A DNA stretch of 64,000 nt from Coraliomargarita sp. (GTDB taxonomy: Bacteria; Verrucomicrobiota; Verrucomicrobiia; Opitutales; UBA953), in contig JAHEJL010000001.1 of NCBI GenBank assembly GCA_024638885.1, positions 459,001-523,000 on the forward strand. The letters are read 5' to 3'. Below, piece after piece: positions 16,962 through 25,546 of the stretch. How positions within the stretch are numbered: position 1 is the first letter of the stretch; each line of letters opens with the position of its first letter. Both the position numbers and the translations under genes were made by a program. The notes beneath the pieces are model-generated. The model searched no databases and was not told where the DNA came from. It saw only the letters and a program-made list of their open reading frames with translations.

Positions 16962-18992
16962 TTGCGTCAGATCGTCCAGCATCTGGGCTCGGGTCGTACC
17001 GAGCTCCTCGCCGTCCCCGCCCCGGGGCCGCGTCGCGGCCGTCTGCTCGTCCGCGCGACCCGCTCGTTGGTCTCGCTCGGCACGGAACGGATGCTGGTCG
17101 AGTTCGGCCGTGGCAGCTGGCTCAGCAAGGCGCGCCAGCAGCCGGAGAAATTCCGCGCGGTGCTGGCCAAGGTCCGCTCCGAAGGGCTCTTCGCCACCGT
17201 CGAAGCGGTCCGCAGCAAACTCGCGCAGCCGATCCCGCTCGGCTATTGCCATGTCGGCCAGGTCCTCGAGGCGGGTGAGGTCGCCGGCTTCGCCGCGGGC
17301 GACCGCGTCGTCTCCAATGCGCCGCACGCCGAAGTGGTCTCGGCCGATCCGGCTTTCGCCGCGCGCATCCCCGACGCCGTCTCCGACGAACACGCGGCCT
17401 TCACGCCGCTCGCCGCCGTCGCATTGCAAGGCCTGCGACTCATCGACGCCCGACCCGGCGAGACCGTCGTGGTGATGGGCCTCGGCCTCGTCGGTCAGCT
17501 CGCCGTCCGCCTCCTCCGCGCGCACGGCGTCAACGTCATCGGGGTCGACCCCGACGCCACCAAGCTCGCCGATGCGCAGCAGGCCGGCGCGCTCGTCCCG
17601 GCTCCCGGCGCCTCGCTCGCTTCCTTGGCCCCTGGCGGTGCGGCCGGCGTCCTCATCACGGCCAGCACTTCTTCCGACGAACCGGTCAATCAGGCCGCCC
17701 GTCTCTGCCGTCGCCGCGGCCGCGTCGTCCTCGTGGGCGTCACGGGCCTCTCGCTTAACCGCGCCGACTTCTACGAGAACGAAGTCTCGTTCCAGGTGTC
17801 GCGTTCCTACGGGTCCGCCGACCTGGCCGAGCCTTCTTCGGCTCGCGCCAACTTCGACGAAGTTCTCGCGCTGATGGCTTCCGGTGCGCTCGACGTCGCC
17901 CCGTTGCTCACATCGCGCCACCCGTTCTCCGCCGCGCCGCAGATCTACGACGACCTTCGTCGTCCCGGCACCTACGGTCTGCTCATCGAATACGCCGTCC
18001 CGAACGAGGCGCTGGCCCGGACTCATCCCGGCGCGGATGGGGATACCCGGACCGCGGGCGGTATCGGTGTCATCGGTTGCGGAAACTTTGCTTCCCGCGT
18101 CTTGGTGCCGGAACTCCGTCGCCAAGGTTCGTCGCCTTCCGTCTTCGCTTCCGCCAACGGGCTTTCCGCGAAGTTGCTGGCCAGCTCCGCCGCCACGTCG
18201 ACGACCGATGGGACCGCGTTGCTCGACCACACCGGCGTCAAGACGGTCTTCATCGCGACCCGCCACGACGAACATGGCAGTCTCGCCCGCGCGGCGCTCC
18301 GGGCCAACAAGCACGGCTGGGTCGAGAAACCGCTCGCGCTCACCGAGGACGACCTCGACGCCACGCTGGCCGTCGCGCGCGCTTCCTCCGCCCGCCTCGC
18401 CGTCGGTTTCAACCGCCGCTTCGCCCCGCTGGCCGTCCGCCTTCGCGCCGCCCTCGCCGCGAAGTCGGGCCCGCGGCGCTTCACGGTCGACGTCAACGCA
18501 GGCCGCCTGCCGGCTGACCATTGGACGCTCGACCCTCAGCAGGGCGGGGGCCGCATCGTCGGCGAGGCCTGTCACTTCGTGGACTTGCTCCGCTTCCTGT
18601 CCGGCAGCGCGATCGCCTCGGTCCGTTGTCTGTCGCGCGACCACGACGGCCAGGATGGTGGTTGCTTCGAACTGTCCTTCGCGAACGGCGACATCGCCAC
18701 GCTCAACTACCGCACCGATCTCCCGGCGCACCAACCCAAGGAACGCATCGCGGTCTCCGGCGAAGGTTGGTCCGCGGAGATCGATAATTGGAAGTCGCTC
18801 CGTTCGACGAACCTGCCCGGAGCTTCCACCTTGCCTGGCTGGCTCGGCGGCCCGGCCCGTGGCAAAGGCCTCGACCAAGCCCTCGCCGCTTTCCTTCTCG
18901 CGGCCACCGACCGTTCCGCCGCCCCTGTCTCCCTCGACGAGCTCGAAGAAATCTCCCGTTGGAGTATTCGGATGCAGGGGATGAAGGCCTGA
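16962..18992 (+). CDS. Bi-domain oxidoreductase (zinc-type MDR fused to Gfo/Idh/MocA)
   Basis: This 676-residue fusion has two dehydrogenase halves. Residues about 1-345 are an alcohol-dehydrogenase-like MDR domain ('VSLGTERMLVEFG', 'PLGYCHVGQV', 'AFTPLAAVALQGLRL', 'VVVMGLGLVGQLAVRLL'). Residues about 365-676 are a Gfo/Idh/MocA domain ('GIGVIGCGNFASRVLVPEL', 'HGWVEKPLALTEDDL', 'VGFNRRFAPL', 'GGRIVGEACHFVDLLRFL'). The combination is a recurring polysaccharide-locus protein found with heparinase-like genes, as here. It presumably oxidises and re-reduces a sugar. TTG 16962 is chosen as start because the first in-frame ATG would cut into the MDR domain. Confidence 0.88.
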   Translation: MRQIVQHLGSGRTELLAVPAPGPRRGRLLVRATRSLVSLGTERMLVEFGRGSWLSKARQQPEKFRAVLAKVRSEGLFATVEAVRSKLAQPIPLGYCHVGQVLEAGEVAGFAAGDRVVSNAPHAEVVSADPAFAARIPDAVSDEHAAFTPLAAVALQGLRLIDARPGETVVVMGLGLVGQLAVRLLRAHGVNVIGVDPDATKLADAQQAGALVPAPGASLASLAPGGAAGVLITASTSSDEPVNQAARLCRRRGRVVLVGVTGLSLNRADFYENEVSFQVSRSYGSADLAEPSSARANFDEVLALMASGALDVAPLLTSRHPFSAAPQIYDDLRRPGTYGLLIEYAVPNEALARTHPGADGDTRTAGGIGVIGCGNFASRVLVPELRRQGSSPSVFASANGLSAKLLASSAATSTTDGTALLDHTGVKTVFIATRHDEHGSLARAALRANKHGWVEKPLALTEDDLDATLAVARASSARLAVGFNRRFAPLAVRLRAALAAKSGPRRFTVDVNAGRLPADHWTLDPQQGGGRIVGEACHFVDLLRFLSGSAIASVRCLSRDHDGQDGGCFELSFANGDIATLNYRTDLPAHQPKERIAVSGEGWSAEIDNWKSLRSTNLPGASTLPGWLGGPARGKGLDQALAAFLLAATDRSAAPVSLDELEEISRWSIRMQGMKA

Positions 18993-19024
18993 CCGGAGAG
19001 GTCCGGCGGAGTAGAGCGACGTCT

Positions 19025-19106
19025 CACTCAAAGGGAAACCGGAGACCGGATAATTTGCTGCGGCTTATGACCGAAGCAGACTTTCCGGTCTCCGGTCTCC
19101 CCTTGT
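19025..19106. repeat. Family A palindrome, copy 6
   Basis: CTCAAAGGGAAACCGGAGAC on the left and TTCCGGTCTCCGGTCTCCCC on the right surround a loop of about 35 nt (GCTGCGGCTTATGACCGAAG). No outer arms are present. Confidence 0.8.
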
Positions 19107-19131
19107 GCAAAGCCTCCTGTTCTCCACGATT

Positions 19132-19180
19132 TATTCAGTCCTCAACGCAGTCCTCAATTCAGCCCTCCATTCAGTCCTCT
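19132..19180. repeat. Family G direct repeats (TTCAGTCCTCAA units)
   Basis: Four to five degenerate units of about 12-13 bp (ATTCAGTCCTCAACGCAGTC...) run up to the wecC leader. The same array recurs at 50706-50743, so it is a dispersed element rather than a local accident. The T-rich end just precedes the wecC ATG. Confidence 0.65.
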
Positions 19181-19191
19181 TTTTAATTACC

Positions 19192-20415
19192 ATGCCCTCC
19201 CTCTGCGTCCTCGGCCTCGGCTACATCGGCCTTCCGACCGCGTCCATCTTCGCGACGAAGGGACGTCGCGTCCTCGGCGTCGACGTCTCCCCGTCGGTCG
19301 TCGAGACGATCAACAGCGGCCGCATCCATATCCAGGAGCCGGACCTCGACGTGCTCGTCCGCGCCGCCGTGCAGTCCGGCAACCTCAAGGCCGCGACGCA
19401 GCCGGCGCCGGCCGACGTCTTCATCCTCGCGGTACCGACGCCTTTCCACGTCTCCCCCGACGGCGCCCGTAAGCCGGACCTTTCGTTCGTCGAGTCCGCC
19501 GCCCGCTCCCTCGCGCCGTTCGTGGCCGCCGGCAACCTGATCGTCCTCGAGTCGACCTCGCCGGTCGGCACGACGGAGAAGGTGAAGGGCTGGCTCGAGG
19601 CCGAGCTCGCGAAGCTCGGCCGCAAGGTCGACGGCCTGCTCTACGCCCATTGCCCCGAACGCATCCTCCCCGGGCAGATGCTCAAGGAGCTCGTCTCCAA
19701 CGATCGCATCTGCGGCGGCCTGACGCCGCTCGCCGCCGAGAAGGCCCGCGACCTCTACGCGACGTTCTGCACGGCGCAGATCTTCCTGACGGATGCGCGC
19801 ACGGCGGAATTGGCCAAGCTGACCGAGAACGCCTACCGCGACGTGAACATCGCCTTCGCCAACGAGCTCTCGCTCATCAGCGACAAGCTCGGCGTCGATG
19901 TCTGGGAACTCATCCGCCTGGCGAACCGCCACCCGCGCGTGAAGATCCTCCAGCCCGGCCCCGGCGTCGGCGGCCACTGCATCGCCGTCGACCCTTGGTT
20001 CATCGTCGACGCCGCTCCGGCCGAAGCCCGCCTGCTCCGCACCGCCCGCGAGGTCAACGATTCCAAGCCGCATCACGTCGTCGCCCAGGTCCGCGCCGCC
20101 GCCGGCCAATCCGCCGTCGTCGCCTGCCTCGGCCTCGCCTTCAAGGCGAACGTCGACGACCTGCGCGAATCGCCCGCGGTCGAGATCGCCACGCACCTCG
20201 CCGACGCGGGCCTGCGGGTCCTCGCCGTCGAGCCGCACGTCACCGCTTTGCCGAAGGCGTTGCAGGGCAGGGCGGAACTCGTCTCGCTCGCCGACGCGCT
20301 CGACCGCGCTTCCGTCGTCGTCCTCCTCGTCGATCACCGCGCCTTCGCCGGCCTCACCCTCGCGCAGCTGCAGGGGAAGAAGCTGATTGATACGCGGGGG
20401 ATGGTCCGAGGCTAG
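19192..20415 (+). CDS. wecC: UDP-N-acetyl-D-mannosamine dehydrogenase
   Basis: This 407-residue UDP-sugar dehydrogenase is a two-step NAD oxidase giving UDP-ManNAcA. The Rossmann motif is LGLGYIGLPTASIFA. Other blocks are 'STSPVGTTEKV', 'AHCPERILPGQ', 'AELAKLTENAYRDVNIAFAN' and the catalytic Cys region GPGVGGHCIAVDPWF. C-terminal 'CLGLAFKANVDDLRESPA' confirms the family. With wecB at 22.9 kb it would make UDP-ManNAcA for the polysaccharide. ATG 19192 is chosen; the frame upstream runs through family G repeats. The stop TAG is the first three bases of a family C repeat. Confidence 0.93.
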   Translation: MPSLCVLGLGYIGLPTASIFATKGRRVLGVDVSPSVVETINSGRIHIQEPDLDVLVRAAVQSGNLKAATQPAPADVFILAVPTPFHVSPDGARKPDLSFVESAARSLAPFVAAGNLIVLESTSPVGTTEKVKGWLEAELAKLGRKVDGLLYAHCPERILPGQMLKELVSNDRICGGLTPLAAEKARDLYATFCTAQIFLTDARTAELAKLTENAYRDVNIAFANELSLISDKLGVDVWELIRLANRHPRVKILQPGPGVGGHCIAVDPWFIVDAAPAEARLLRTAREVNDSKPHHVVAQVRAAAGQSAVVACLGLAFKANVDDLRESPAVEIATHLADAGLRVLAVEPHVTALPKALQGRAELVSLADALDRASVVVLLVDHRAFAGLTLAQLQGKKLIDTRGMVRG

Positions 20416-20451
20416 AGGCCCTGAGGCCCAGAGGCTCGGTTGACCAGAGCG
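20413..20451. repeat. Family C arm, copy 1
   Basis: TAGAGGCCCTGAGGCCCAGA..., ending TTGACCAGAGCGA, begins with the wecC stop codon. No matching right arm is found before the next gene, because a family A copy and a B tail follow. Confidence 0.7.
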
Positions 20452-20456
20452 ACGCA

Positions 20457-20545
20457 TCACTCTAAGGGAAACCGGAGACCGGATGACAAGCTGGGGCTTC
20501 ATGAACAAAGCACACTTCCCGGTTTCCGGTCTCCCCTTGAGTTAA
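20457..20545. repeat. Family A palindrome, copy 7
   Basis: CACTCTAAGGGAAACCGGAG on the left and CCCGGTTTCCGGTCTCCCCT on the right surround a loop of about 40 nt. Adjacent to family C on the left and a family B tail (20567-20604) on the right. Confidence 0.8.
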
Positions 20546-20566
20546 GTCTGCCGGCTGCTCGTTCAG

Positions 20567-20604
20567 CCCCTTGCCCACGTGCCCGCTTGCCAGCGTGCCC
20601 CCTG
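20567..20604. repeat. Family B tail
   Basis: CCCCTTGCCCACGTGCCCGC, then TTGCCAGCGTGCCCCCTGA: repeated (T/C)TGCC(A/C) units about 8-10 bp apart, ending five bases before the GTG start of the heparinase-like gene. Confidence 0.6.
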
Positions 20605-20608
20605 ACTA

Positions 20609-22540
20609 GTGCTCCTTCCTCTCCTCCATCACCTCGGTCCGCGTTGGCTTGCCCGGCGCGTGCGCTGGGCGTGCGAGCGTCGGCTCGGGGTCTGGGAATG
20701 GCGTTCGCCGCTGCGCCCGTGGAAAGACTTCGCCGTGGGCTTCGATCCGGCCGCATGGCGTAAGTCCGCGCCGCGTCTGCCGATCGCGTTGCTCGACCGC
20801 GCGCACCTCGCGCCGCAGCTGGAAGCCTGGTCCGTCGCCTCCGGCGCCACGCCGGTCGCCGAGGCTGACGCCTTCGCCCGGGGTTATGCGCGTATCTTCT
20901 CGCACCAGCTGGTCGAGGTCGGCCGCCCCGATCGCTGGACGCGCAACGTCCTTACGGGTCGCTCCCTGGATCCTCGCACGCATTGGTCCCGGCTCCGCGA
21001 CACGGGCGCCGATGACATCAAGGGCGTCTGGGAGCTTTCGCGTTTCTCATGGGCCTATGCGCTCGTCCGCGCCTGGCTGCGCGACGGCGACGACCGTCAC
21101 GTCGAGCTCTTCTGGTCGACCCTCGAGGACTGGATGGCGCACAATCCGCCGAACCGCGGACCGAACTGGATGTGCGGACAGGAGGCTTCCTTCCGCCTGA
21201 TCGCCGTCACGTTCGCCCTGCAGGCCTTCCGCGAACATCCGGCGACGACCGACGCGCGCCTTGCTTTGGCCGCCCGGCTGGCCGAGGCGACCGCCCGCCG
21301 CGTCGCTTTCCATTTCGACTACGCGCTCTCGCAGCAGAACAACCACGGTATCGCCGAAGCCATCGGCCTGCAGACGGCCGCCACGTTCTGGCCTTCGCTC
21401 GCCGGCGCTGCCGACGGATATCGTCGGGGCATGGCCGCCCTCGCCGCGCAGTGCGCCGAGCTCATCGGGCCGGACGGCGGCTTCAGCCAGCATTCCACGA
21501 ACTACCATCGTCTGCTGCTCCAGCTGCTGACCTGGTCCGAACTCGTCGAGCGCTCCGTGCGGGACACCCTGCCGGAATCCGTCCGCGCCCAGGCGATCGC
21601 CGCCACGGATTTCCTCGCGACTCTCATGGAGACCGACGGCACGGTCCCGCGTTACGGTTGCGACGACGGCGCCCAGCTCTTTCCGCTCAGCGGCTGCGGG
21701 TTCGAAGATTTCCGTCCCGCGGTCGGCGCCGCCCTCGCGCTCTTCAAGGGCGAGCGTCTGCCTGCCGGTCCCTGGGATGAGACGGCCTTGCTCCTGCTCG
21801 GACCGGTCGCGGCAAGCGCCGCTCCTGCGGTCCGCCGCCCCGCGGTCTTCCGTGACGCCGGCGTCGTCGAACTACGCCACCCGCGTGGCACGCTCTTCTT
21901 CCGCGCCCCGACCGTCTTCCGCACGCGCCCGTCGCAGGCCGACCAGTTGCACGTCTCGCTCCGCTGGGATGGCGAGTGGATCGCCGAAGACCCCGGCTCC
22001 TTCTCTTATAATGAACCGGACGGCTGGGAAGGTCTTGCCGGCTCGCGCTTCCACAACGTCGCCGCCGTCGCCGATCAGGACGCTATGCGTCGCGTCGGCC
22101 GCTTCCTCTGGCTCCCGTGGACGACCTGCGACCTACGCGTCGCGCATGAGGACTTCACCGCCGCGCACCGCGGCTTCCCGGGCTTCAAGTCCGAGCGCCG
22201 CGTGCTCCGCGTCGCCGGCGGGTTCGTCATCGTCGACAAGCTGACCGGCCTGCTCGGTCAGTCCGCCCGTCACACGCTCCGCTGGCATGGCCGCACCCGC
22301 GCCGGCCTCGAGCAGCTCACCGTCGCCTGTTCCGCCGCTTCGACCGAAGACTATGTCACCGCGCTGCCGGCCGGCGGGGAAGGGTGGCACTCGACGCATT
22401 ACGGCTCGAAAGAACCTGCCTGGTGCCGCCGCATCGTCGCGACCGGTAGCCGCGTCACCTTCGTCACCGCCCTCGGCTGCTCCCTGCGCCTCGAAGCCAA
22501 GAGCTTCTTCGTCGACGGGGAAGAGGTTCCGCTGGAATAG
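20609..22540 (+). CDS. Heparinase II/III family protein (polysaccharide lyase-like)
   Basis: This 643-residue protein begins at GTG 20609. The N-terminal 350 residues are an alpha/alpha-toroid-like region: 'NRGPNWMCGQEASFRLIAVT', 'DYALSQQNNHGIAEAIGL' and 'FSQHSTNYHRLLLQ', where Asn, His and Tyr match the lyase catalytic set. The C-terminal beta-rich heparinase II/III domain has FHNVAAVADQDAM and 'GGFVIVDKL'. There is no obvious signal peptide, which fits the cytoplasmic O-antigen-cluster subgroup that occurs with the bi-domain oxidoreductase. Its biochemical role there is unproven; it might trim or rearrange a sugar. The TAG stop forms the first bases of a family C repeat. Confidence 0.82.
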   Translation: MLLPLLHHLGPRWLARRVRWACERRLGVWEWRSPLRPWKDFAVGFDPAAWRKSAPRLPIALLDRAHLAPQLEAWSVASGATPVAEADAFARGYARIFSHQLVEVGRPDRWTRNVLTGRSLDPRTHWSRLRDTGADDIKGVWELSRFSWAYALVRAWLRDGDDRHVELFWSTLEDWMAHNPPNRGPNWMCGQEASFRLIAVTFALQAFREHPATTDARLALAARLAEATARRVAFHFDYALSQQNNHGIAEAIGLQTAATFWPSLAGAADGYRRGMAALAAQCAELIGPDGGFSQHSTNYHRLLLQLLTWSELVERSVRDTLPESVRAQAIAATDFLATLMETDGTVPRYGCDDGAQLFPLSGCGFEDFRPAVGAALALFKGERLPAGPWDETALLLLGPVAASAAPAVRRPAVFRDAGVVELRHPRGTLFFRAPTVFRTRPSQADQLHVSLRWDGEWIAEDPGSFSYNEPDGWEGLAGSRFHNVAAVADQDAMRRVGRFLWLPWTTCDLRVAHEDFTAAHRGFPGFKSERRVLRVAGGFVIVDKLTGLLGQSARHTLRWHGRTRAGLEQLTVACSAASTEDYVTALPAGGEGWHSTHYGSKEPAWCRRIVATGSRVTFVTALGCSLRLEAKSFFVDGEEVPLE

Positions 22541-22811
22541 AGGCTCGGAGGCCCAGAGGCTCGGTTGACCAGAGCGAGATGCAAAGAGAGTATGGAGTAT
22601 TGAGTATGGAGTATCGGGGGAGTGCTTGCCTTGGGTAGGGATGCGATGACATCGCATCCGTTAGTCACCAGGGCGGACGCGATTGTGATCACGTCCCTAC
22701 CTCAAGACACCTCCAGCCCCCCCGGCCCTCGTGTCCTCCATTAGTCTATACTCCATACTCCATACTCTCGAATGGCTTGAGCCTCCGAGCCTCTGGTCAA
22801 CTAAGCCTCTC
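22538..22811. repeat. Nested palindromes: family C enclosing E enclosing D
   Basis: Family C arms (22538-22576 and 22777-22811) surround family E arms (AGAGTATGGAGTATTGAGTA from 22587; TAGTCTATACTCCATACTCC from 22743). These in turn surround a REP-like double hairpin bounded by GTAG...CTAC (22635-22700). The outer C arm starts with the stop codon of the preceding gene. This three-level nest fills most of the 327-bp gap and contains no gene. Confidence 0.8.
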
Positions 22812-22820
22812 ATCCGCCTC

Positions 22821-22860
22821 TCCCCTTGTCCACGTGCCCACGTGCCAGCTTGTCCCCTGA
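22821..22860. repeat. Family B tail
   Basis: TCCCCTTGTCCACGTGCCCA and CGTGCCAGCTTGTCCCCTGA lie directly before the wecB start (ATG 22868). Confidence 0.6.
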
Positions 22861-22867
22861 ACTAAAA

Positions 22868-24013
22868 ATGCCCTCCCTCGCCCTCATCGTCGGAACGCGC
22901 CCCGAGTGCATCAAGCTCGCGCCGGTGTATGCCGAGCTGCGTCGCGCGGGCAAGGTGCGTCCCGTGCTGGTCTCGACCGGCCAGCATCGTGAACTGCTCG
23001 ATCAGGCGTTGGGCTCGTTCGGACTGAAGCCCGACGTCGACCTCGGCCTGATGCAGCCCGGCCAGTCGTTGCCGGAACTTTCGAGCCGCGTGCTGACCGG
23101 CGTCTCCGCCTGGCTCGCGCAGGCCAAGCCGTCTGCCGTCCTCGTGCAGGGTGATACCACCACCGTGCTCGGCGCCGCGATGGCTGCCTTCTACGCCGGC
23201 ATCCCGGTCGGGCATGTCGAAGCCGGCCTGCGCACGGGCGACCTCCGTTCGCCGTTCCCGGAAGAGATGAACCGTCGCGTGACCACCACGCTCGCCCGCT
23301 GGCACTTCTGCCCGACCGAACCGGCCAAGGCTAATCTCTTGGCCGAAGGCATCCCGGCGGTGCAGTGCCACGTCACCGGCAACACCGTCATCGACGCCTT
23401 GCTCGCCACGCGCGCGCGCATCGGCGGCATCGAGGCCGCCGCGGTCGGCGCCCGTCTCGGCATCGCGCCGGCGTTCGTCGCCTCGCACCTGGCCGCGCCG
23501 AAGGCGCGCTGGCTCCTCGTCACCGGCCATCGCCGCGAATCTTTCGGCGCCGGCTTCGAGAACTTCTGCCGCGGCCTCCGTCAGCTCGTCGACGCCCATC
23601 CCGACCTCGGCATCGTCTACCCGGTGCACCTCAACCCGCAGGTCCAGGAGCCGGTGCGCCGTCTCCTCGGCGGGCATCCGCGCATCGCGCTCGCCGCGCC
23701 GGCGGCTTACGAAGACTTCGTCTGGCTCATGGACCGCTGCGCCTTGGTGCTCACCGATTCCGGCGGCGTGCAGGAAGAAGCCCCGTCGCTCGGCAAGCCC
23801 GTGCTCGTCATGCGCGACAACACCGAACGCCTCGAAGGCCTGGCCGCCGGCACGAGCGAACTCGTCGGCACCGATCCCGTCCGCATCGTCGCCGCCGCGA
23901 GCCGGCTCCTGACCGATGCCGCCGAATACGCCCGCCGCGCGCAGCTCCGTAATCCGTATGGCGACGGCACCGCCGCCGCGAAAATCGCCCGGGTGATGGA
24001 AGCGGCGGTGTAA
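22868..24013 (+). CDS. wecB: UDP-N-acetylglucosamine 2-epimerase (non-hydrolysing)
   Basis: This 381-residue enzyme interconverts UDP-GlcNAc and UDP-ManNAc. GT-B epimerase motifs are LIVGTRPECIKLAPVY, 'QGDTTTVLGAAMAAFY', 'HVEAGLRTGDLRSPFPEEMNR', 'LVTGHRRESFG', 'VYPVHLNPQV' and 'TDSGGVQEEAPSLGKPVLV'. All are diagnostic. Its product is the substrate of WecC encoded 2.5 kb upstream. ATG 22868 is chosen because the frame upstream runs through a B repeat. A full family A repeat with outer arms follows. Confidence 0.95.
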   Translation: MPSLALIVGTRPECIKLAPVYAELRRAGKVRPVLVSTGQHRELLDQALGSFGLKPDVDLGLMQPGQSLPELSSRVLTGVSAWLAQAKPSAVLVQGDTTTVLGAAMAAFYAGIPVGHVEAGLRTGDLRSPFPEEMNRRVTTTLARWHFCPTEPAKANLLAEGIPAVQCHVTGNTVIDALLATRARIGGIEAAAVGARLGIAPAFVASHLAAPKARWLLVTGHRRESFGAGFENFCRGLRQLVDAHPDLGIVYPVHLNPQVQEPVRRLLGGHPRIALAAPAAYEDFVWLMDRCALVLTDSGGVQEEAPSLGKPVLVMRDNTERLEGLAAGTSELVGTDPVRIVAAASRLLTDAAEYARRAQLRNPYGDGTAAAKIARVMEAAV

Positions 24014-24026
24014 GCCGAAATAAGTT

Positions 24027-24210
24027 CCGGGTGGCAGGTGGCAGCCCCGGGGATCCGGGTGGCAGGATGACTTTCACTCAAAGGGAGACCGAGAACCGGG
24101 AAGCATGCTTCGGGCATATATCCCAAGCCAGTTGTCCGGTCTCCGGTTTCCCATCGGCTGACATTATTCCCGCCACCCGCCACCTGCGGCCGCCACCTGC
24201 CACCCGAAGT
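24027..24210. repeat. Family A palindrome with outer arms, copy 8
   Basis: Outer left GGGTGGCAGGTGGCAGCCCC; inner arms CTCAAAGGGAGACCGAGAAC and CCGGTCTCCGGTTTCCC; outer right CCCGCCACCCGCCACCTGCG, continuing to 24210. Nearly identical to copy 5, including the loop. Confidence 0.82.
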
Positions 24211-24230
24211 TTGCTACGCCCTCCGATTGC

Positions 24231-24316
24231 CTCCTTGTCCACTGGTCAGCTTGTCAACCGGCCAGCTAGTTGGTCTGCCGCTTGCCCCCATGCCCACGTG
24301 CCAGCTTGTCCCCTAA
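24231..24316. repeat. Family B double tail
   Basis: CTTGTCCACTGGTCAGCTTG, TCAACCGGCCAGCTAGTTGG, then CTTGCCCCCATGCCCACGTG and CCAGCTTGTCCCCT. The first half closely matches the right arm of the gene-bearing B element at 52579. It runs into the TTG start of the next glycosyltransferase. Confidence 0.65.
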
Positions 24317-24321
24317 AGTAA

Positions 24322-25542
24322 TTGCGCCTCCTTTATTTCCATCAGCACTTCGCGACCCCTCGGGGCGCGACCGGCACGCGCTCGTATGAGTTCGCGCGGG
24401 CGCTGATCGCGCGCGGCCACCAGGTGACGGTCGTCTGCGGCGCCCATGGCCTCAGCGGGCTGGAGCTCCCTTACGACGCAACCCGGGGCTGGCATCGCGG
24501 GGACGTCGACGGCATCGACGTCATCTCCCTGCCGCTGGCTTATTCGAACCGCGATTCGTTGTTCCGTCGCGGCCTCGCTTACGTCCGCTTCGCGCTCCGC
24601 TCGGTCCGCCTGGCCTTGGAGCTGCCGTGCGACCTCGTCTTCGCGACCTCCACGCCGATCACCGCGGTCATCCCGGGCCTCGCCGCGAAGTGGCTGCGCG
24701 GCAAGCCGTTCGTCTTCGAGGTGCGCGATCTCTGGCCCGAGCTGCCGCGCGCCCTCGGGTTGCGCAACCCGTTCGTCCTCGGCGGCATGTCCCTCCTGGA
24801 ATTCCTCGGCTACCGTTCGGCCGACGCTTGCGTGGGCCTTTCCCCCGGCATCGTCGAAGGCATCCGCGCCCGGGCCGACGAACGTCTGCCGGTCGCGATG
24901 ATCCCCAACGGCTGCGACCTCGAGGTCTTCCATCCCGCCAAGCGCGCCCGGCTCACCCTGCCGGGCGTCGGCCCCGACGATTTCGTCGCGGGCTTCACCG
25001 GCGCCCATGGCGTCGCCAACGGGCTCGACGCGCTCCTTGACGTCGCCGCCGAACTGAAGCGTCGCGGCGAGCACCGGGTGAAGCTCGCGTTCATCGGGGA
25101 CGGCAAGGAGAAGGAACGCCTCGCCGCCCGCGCCGCCGAGCTCGGCCTGGCGAACTGCCTCTTCTTCCCGCCGGTGCCCAAGGCCGAACTCGGCGCCATC
25201 ACCGCGTCCCTCGACTGCGGCCTCATGGTGCTGAAGGATATCCCCGCCTTCTACCGCGGCACCTCGCCGAACAAGTTCTTCGATTATGTCGCCGCGGGCC
25301 TCCCCGTGGTGAACAACTATCCCGGTTGGCTCGCCGGCCTCATCCGCGAGCACGAGTGCGGCATCGTCGTCCCGCCCGGCGACCCCGTCGCCTTCGCCGA
25401 TGCGCTCCAGCGCCTCGCCTCCGACCGGGCGGCCTGCCGCGTCATGGGCGCCGCCGCCCGCGCCCTGGCCGAAAACGAATTCGCCCGACCGCACCTCGCC
25501 GCGCGTTTCATCGCGACGCTCGAGGCCCACGCCGAAGCCTGA
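24322..25542 (+). CDS. Glycosyltransferase family 4 (WbuB-like)
   Basis: This 406-residue GT-B protein starts at TTG 24322 directly after a repeat. N-terminal features are LYFHQHFATPRGATGTRSYE, 'ALIARGHQVTVVCG' and 'FVFEVRDLWPELPRALG', typical of WbuB/WbuX-like transferases acting on aminosugars. The C-terminal nucleotide-sugar domain has IPNGCDLEVFHP, 'GFTGAHGVANGLDALLD' and 'PNKFFDYVAAGLPVVNNYPG' with the conserved Glu region. It should add a sugar, possibly FucNAc- or ManNAc-like, to undecaprenyl-linked glycan on the cytoplasmic side. Followed after 4 bp by the acyltransferase gene. Confidence 0.88.
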   Translation: MRLLYFHQHFATPRGATGTRSYEFARALIARGHQVTVVCGAHGLSGLELPYDATRGWHRGDVDGIDVISLPLAYSNRDSLFRRGLAYVRFALRSVRLALELPCDLVFATSTPITAVIPGLAAKWLRGKPFVFEVRDLWPELPRALGLRNPFVLGGMSLLEFLGYRSADACVGLSPGIVEGIRARADERLPVAMIPNGCDLEVFHPAKRARLTLPGVGPDDFVAGFTGAHGVANGLDALLDVAAELKRRGEHRVKLAFIGDGKEKERLAARAAELGLANCLFFPPVPKAELGAITASLDCGLMVLKDIPAFYRGTSPNKFFDYVAAGLPVVNNYPGWLAGLIREHECGIVVPPGDPVAFADALQRLASDRAACRVMGAAARALAENEFARPHLAARFIATLEAHAEA

Positions 25543-25546
25543 TCCT

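Noticed and set aside
22538..22811. Possible CRISPR array from multiple similar units
   Set aside because: Units are inverted pairs, not regularly spaced direct repeats with unique spacers, and no cas gene is present.
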